The notes under the pieces were generated by a model, which was not told where the DNA came from, made no database searches, and worked only from the letters and a program-made list of their open reading frames with translations. From assembly GCF_014274685.1 (NCBI RefSeq), contig NZ_CP060393.1, positions 2,229,501 through 2,293,500 on the forward strand: a stretch of 64,000 nt of DNA, read 5' to 3'. Source of the DNA: Edaphobacter sp. 4G125 (GTDB lineage Bacteria; Acidobacteriota; Terriglobia; Terriglobales; Acidobacteriaceae). The stretch's first letter is position 1, and each line of letters starts with the position of its first letter. The position numbers and the translations under genes are program-made. Shown here piece after piece: positions 61,228 through 64,000 of this stretch.

Positions 61228-63063
61228 TCACGACGGATACCGCTTTTGGGGGACTGCGGGTCGAAGATCGACCAGTTCCAGCTCGAGCCCGGTAAACCAT
61301 GGATTACTCTTCGTCCGGAGCCTGTATGCAAGATCCAAGCAGGAGCCAGAGGTAAGTTGCATCCTGTGGCAGACCTCAGTCCAGAGAGTGCTGCCACGAC
61401 TCCATCCTAGAGCGTTGAAGCGGTGATTGCCGGATGCAACTTCAAGGCAGACGTGACGGTCTTTGATGATGCGAGCCTCGGATACGAGCGTGACGGAGCG
61501 GGTGAAGAGGATGGGTTCCGGATTGCCGATTCCGAAGGGGCCACATCGATCCAACCAATCGTAGAAAAGAGGATTGAGATCTTCGAGAGAGACCTCCGCA
61601 TCGCATTCGAGAGGAGGAGCAAGGAGATCAGGAGAGAGCAGATGCACTGCACTATGCTGCTCCATTCTCTCGCGCAGGAGCAGAACATTTTGTGATGGAA
61701 GCGAGAATCCTACGGCGTGGGCATGTCCCCCAAAGCGCGTGAATAACGCACTATCCTCATCATGAACTGCGGTCAGGGCATTCAGCAGGTGATACCCGGC
61801 AATGGAACGCCCGGACCCGTGCGCCTGTCCGTCTTCGTGCGTCAGGACCAGGGCCGGCTGGCCGGTGCGATCAACGATACGTGAGGCCAGAATCCCGAGG
61901 ACGCCGCGATGCCACTCCGGATCGTCCATTACAAAGCAGAGGGCCGGGAAGTGTCCGTCTGCATCGCGCAAGGCAAGCAATCTTTCTTCGATCGCCTCCA
62001 GTGCGTTTGCCTCGGTCGCTTTGCGTTCGTCGTTCAGACGATTGAGCTTTGCGGCCAGGTCACGGGCGCGATTGCTGTCGCGTGTCAGGAACAGCTCGAC
62101 CACGTCGCTGGCAACGTCCATGCGGCCCGCGGCGTTGATGCGTGGCGCAATACGGAAACCGACCTCAGTGGCCGTGGGGGGGCGATCCAGCGGGATCTGA
62201 GAGACCTCCATCAAGGCACGCAAGCCCGTCTGGATAGGATTGCGCAGTTCGCGAAGGCCAAGTGAAGCAATGACGCGGTTTTCGCCTTCCAATGGAACGG
62301 AGTCGGCAATGGTGGCGATGGCGACCAGCTTTAGAAAAGAGGGAACCAGAGTGCGTTCCAGACGCTCCCGCTCCATGTCATTTGTGCAGGAAGCTCGAAG
62401 AATCGCATGAGCCAGCTTAAAAGCGACGGCTGCTCCACACAAGGATTTGAAGGGATATGGACAGCTATCTTGCGCGGGATTGATCACGGCATAAGCATCC
62501 GGCACACCCTGCGCTCCGTCGGGGAGATGGTGATCCGTCACGATAAGGTCAAGCCCGAGCGCGCGAGCTTCGGTAGCAGCGGCAAAGGCGCGGATGCCGG
62601 TATCGACGCTAATCACCAGACGAATTCCTTCCGCTGTGGCATCGGCTAAAACGCCGGTCCTCATGCCATAACCCTCGCGGATGCGGTGAGGGATGTGATA
62701 GCGGACGATCGCTGGAGTTTCTTTGGGGGCGCTGCGTTCGATGGCTGTCTTGAGGAGGACCGTGGCGGTGGTGCCATCGACGTCGTAATCGCCGTAGATC
62801 AGGATGGGTTCAGAGTCGTACACGGCGCGCTGGATGCGTTCTACGGCAGCACCCATACCGAGCATTCGCATTGGATCGATCAAGTCGTCGAGAGAGGGAG
62901 AGAAAAAACTCCGTATGGAGCCCTCATCCGTAATGCCTCGCGCAGCTAAAAAGTAAGCGATTCCTCGAGGGCAGCCTGTGGCACTTGCAATTTGTTCGAC
63001 AAGCGTTTCATCGACAGGGGCCGTCTTCCATTCGCGCTGTATCTCAGTTTGAAGAGAGACCAC
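61228..63063 (-). CDS. recJ: Single-stranded-DNA-specific exonuclease RecJ
   Basis: 611 residues. DHH-family metal motifs: DYDVDG at residues 92-97, SVDTGI near 152, VTDHH at 175-179. DHHA1 and the RecJ OB-fold follow: GFRIAPRINAAGRMD, EWHRGVLGILASRIVD, GSGRSIAGYHLLNAL, RFGGHAHAVGFSL. RecJ degrades single-stranded DNA 5' to 3' in recombination and mismatch repair. The gene downstream of its promoter is 21 bases after a conserved acidic protein gene on the same strand. Confidence 0.96.
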   Translation of the reverse strand: MVSLQTEIQREWKTAPVDETLVEQIASATGCPRGIAYFLAARGITDEGSIRSFFSPSLDDLIDPMRMLGMGAAVERIQRAVYDSEPILIYGDYDVDGTTATVLLKTAIERSAPKETPAIVRYHIPHRIREGYGMRTGVLADATAEGIRLVISVDTGIRAFAAATEARALGLDLIVTDHHLPDGAQGVPDAYAVINPAQDSCPYPFKSLCGAAVAFKLAHAILRASCTNDMERERLERTLVPSFLKLVAIATIADSVPLEGENRVIASLGLRELRNPIQTGLRALMEVSQIPLDRPPTATEVGFRIAPRINAAGRMDVASDVVELFLTRDSNRARDLAAKLNRLNDERKATEANALEAIEERLLALRDADGHFPALCFVMDDPEWHRGVLGILASRIVDRTGQPALVLTHEDGQAHGSGRSIAGYHLLNALTAVHDEDSALFTRFGGHAHAVGFSLPSQNVLLLRERMEQHSAVHLLSPDLLAPPLECDAEVSLEDLNPLFYDWLDRCGPFGIGNPEPILFTRSVTLVSEARIIKDRHVCLEVASGNHRFNALGWSRGSTLWTEVCHRMQLTSGSCLDLAYRLRTKSNPWFTGLELELVDLRPAVPQKRYPS

Positions 63064-63083
63064 CGTTTTTGCTGCCTCTTTCT

Positions 63084-63548
63084 TTACTCATCGTTATCGC
63101 GGTCGTCTACGATAATGCTGCCCAGATCGGATACGGTTTCGGTCAACTCCAGGAAGGTATCGTACCAATCGGTGGCAGCTTCAAAGAGGAACATGACGCC
63201 CTGATGGGCAAATCCCAGCTGCAGGTAGCCGATCTTGCCGATATGCCGCAGAAGTCGTTCTGCGTCTTCAATCTCATGGGCCTCGTCATCGGGATAGACC
63301 TGGTCTCGGATGCGCTCGATCAAAACGGCGATATCTGTTTTTTCAAGAACGACTTCGCTCATGGTCATGAAGGGGGCGCCTGAGGCTTTGGCGAGCTCGA
63401 CAAAGTCCTTCCAGCCATCAGGGTTTTCTTCCTCAAAGAGGACCGTTGGAACATCCTCGGAGACATAGCCGTTCATTCGCTGCATGCCATGGCCTGCAAT
63501 GAAGGCCACCATGTCGTCTTTGAGCGAGATGAGATTATCGAGATTCAT
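63084..63548 (-). CDS. Conserved acidic protein of unknown function upstream of recJ
   Basis: 154 residues, no signal or membrane segment. It is acidic with an alternating helix/strand pattern: ISLKDDMVAFIAGHGMQRMNGYVSEDVPTVLFEE, VELAKASGAPFMTMSEVVLEKTD, IDDAERLLRHIGKIGYLQLGFAHQGVMFLFEAATDWYDTFLELTE-like text. I recognise no family. The FAHQGVMFLFEAATDWYDTFLEL segment is likely a structural core. It lies 21 bases before recJ, which suggests a shared transcript. Confidence 0.72.
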   Translation of the reverse strand: MNLDNLISLKDDMVAFIAGHGMQRMNGYVSEDVPTVLFEEENPDGWKDFVELAKASGAPFMTMSEVVLEKTDIAVLIERIRDQVYPDDEAHEIEDAERLLRHIGKIGYLQLGFAHQGVMFLFEAATDWYDTFLELTETVSDLGSIIVDDRDNDE

Positions 63549-63640
63549 CCGAGACGTATTGTCTCAGAAAGCGGAGTTCGGCGACACTGCTTTTCGGCGG
63601 TTACGGTGCATCGTTCGATATGCTAGGGAATCCAACGAAG

Positions 63641-64000
63641 ATGCCATTCTTTGAACATCATCTGTTTATCTGTACCAACGAGCGCGATGAGTCGGCTTCA
63701 CGCCCAAGCTGTCTCCCGAAGGGGAGCAAGAAGCTCAAGGCAGTCTTCAAGGATGCGATCAAGGACGCAGGGCTGAAGCATCGGGTGAGGGCCAACGAGT
63801 CCGGCTGTCTGGATCAGCGTGAACATGGCCCCGTGGTGGTGGTGTACCCGGAGGCGGTCTGGTACGGAAAGGTTCACGTTGATGATGTCGGGGAGATTGT
63901 GCAGCAGCACCTGATGAATGGGAAGCCCGTTGAGCGGCTGCGGCTGCCGGAATCCTGCATCAACAATGAACATTGTCCGCATCGCAATGCTAAGTCGAAG
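63641..64000 (+). CDS. Thioredoxin-like [2Fe-2S] ferredoxin domain protein (partial, fourth cysteine is Arg)
   Basis: 120 codons from the ATG at 63641 to the window end, no stop yet. Fold marks: HHLFICTNER, a second Cys in RPSC, NESGCLDQREHGP, VVVVYPEAVWYGKVHVDDV, VERL. Cysteines are Cys11, Cys24 and Cys56. The fourth ligand position (residue 60, in GCLDQR, CGT at 63818-63820) is Arg, where this family normally has Cys (GCLxxC). Spacing otherwise fits the thioredoxin-like ferredoxins. With three Cys ligands the protein would not bind a normal [2Fe-2S] cluster unless Arg60 or another residue substitutes. A further Cys pair (C-term: CINNEHCPH) lies near the end. It is divergent from the acidic-protein/recJ unit. 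Confidence 0.85.
   Translation, partial: MPFFEHHLFICTNERDESASRPSCLPKGSKKLKAVFKDAIKDAGLKHRVRANESGCLDQREHGPVVVVYPEAVWYGKVHVDDVGEIVQQHLMNGKPVERLRLPESCINNEHCPHRNAKSK

Noticed and set aside
1..64000. CRISPR array, prophage or defence island
   Set aside because: No regularly spaced repeats, phage structural genes, integrase or known defence families were seen.

Overview
The window looks like a chromosomal segment of an acidobacterium, most likely class Terriglobia (family Acidobacteriaceae, relatives of Terriglobus, Edaphobacter or Granulicella). This is inferred from gene families, not from an rRNA. The signs are an Oar-type TonB-dependent receptor with an N-terminal carboxypeptidase-regulatory domain, GWxTD proteins, NHL/Ig-like secreted proteins, many secreted proteins of unknown function, hopanoid genes (hpnCDE, hpnJ), futalosine-route menaquinone synthesis (mqnD) and dispersed G/C-rich intergenic repeats. 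No prophage, CRISPR array or intact transposon was seen. The one mobile-element trace is a decayed IS3-type transposase fragment near 31.1 kb.

Layout. 1-5.05 kb: a sugar catabolic cluster (sugar porter, SDR dehydrogenase, L-fuconate dehydratase, FAH-family hydrolase) fitting non-phosphorylative L-fucose breakdown. 5.07-14.4 kb: a secreted NHL-repeat protein, a ZIP metal transporter, DUF4149, HtpX, then a cytochrome c maturation block (a carboxypeptidase-regulatory protein with a CcmI-like tail, a CcmI-like protein, CcmH, CcmF) and a single-domain response regulator. 14.8-16.9 kb: a Na+/solute symporter with a small partner. 16.95-22.5 kb: an 896-residue exported protein of unknown function, an ABC ATPase and a MacA-like adaptor. 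22.8-26.4 kb: a GWxTD protein followed by a probable outer-membrane protein. 26.6-30.3 kb: a CBM9-like secreted protein and a periplasmic GMC dehydrogenase with its Tat-exported small subunit. 31.3-40.4 kb: a five-gene same-strand carbohydrate-use cluster (hydroxyacid-type dehydrogenase, TonB receptor, Tat-exported putative glycoside hydrolase, DUF3311, solute symporter) facing a FadR-type regulator with a consensus operator between them.

40.6-45.7 kb: tRNA-Lys(CTT), mqnD, bioY, ftsB, a flavin reductase and mlaF/mlaE. 45.7-51.2 kb: a zinc alcohol dehydrogenase tightly overlapped with hpnC-hpnD-hpnE (squalene synthesis), then two half-size EamA transporters. 51.5-53.3 kb: an ArsR-SRPBCC-DoxX-DUF4256 operon with a perfect palindromic operator. 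53.3-57.2 kb: a secreted beta-sandwich protein, an OmpL-like porin and hpnJ. 57.2-61.2 kb: an adaptor-TPR-TolC-BamE-like operon without a pump. 61.2-64 kb: recJ, a conserved acidic protein and the start of a thioredoxin-like ferredoxin that lacks its fourth cysteine.

How the genes work together: hpnC/D/E make squalene for hopanoids and hpnJ decorates extended hopanoids, but the cyclase and the other decorating enzymes lie outside the window. The two carbohydrate clusters pair uptake (sugar porter; TonB receptor plus symporter) with oxidation and cleavage. The most unusual signals are the two CcmI-like tails in the cytochrome c block, the MlaF with Ser in place of the Walker B glutamate, the FadR-operated cluster of unknown substrate, the pump-less efflux operon, the Cys-to-Arg ferredoxin and two ~225-bp copies of a dispersed intergenic repeat.
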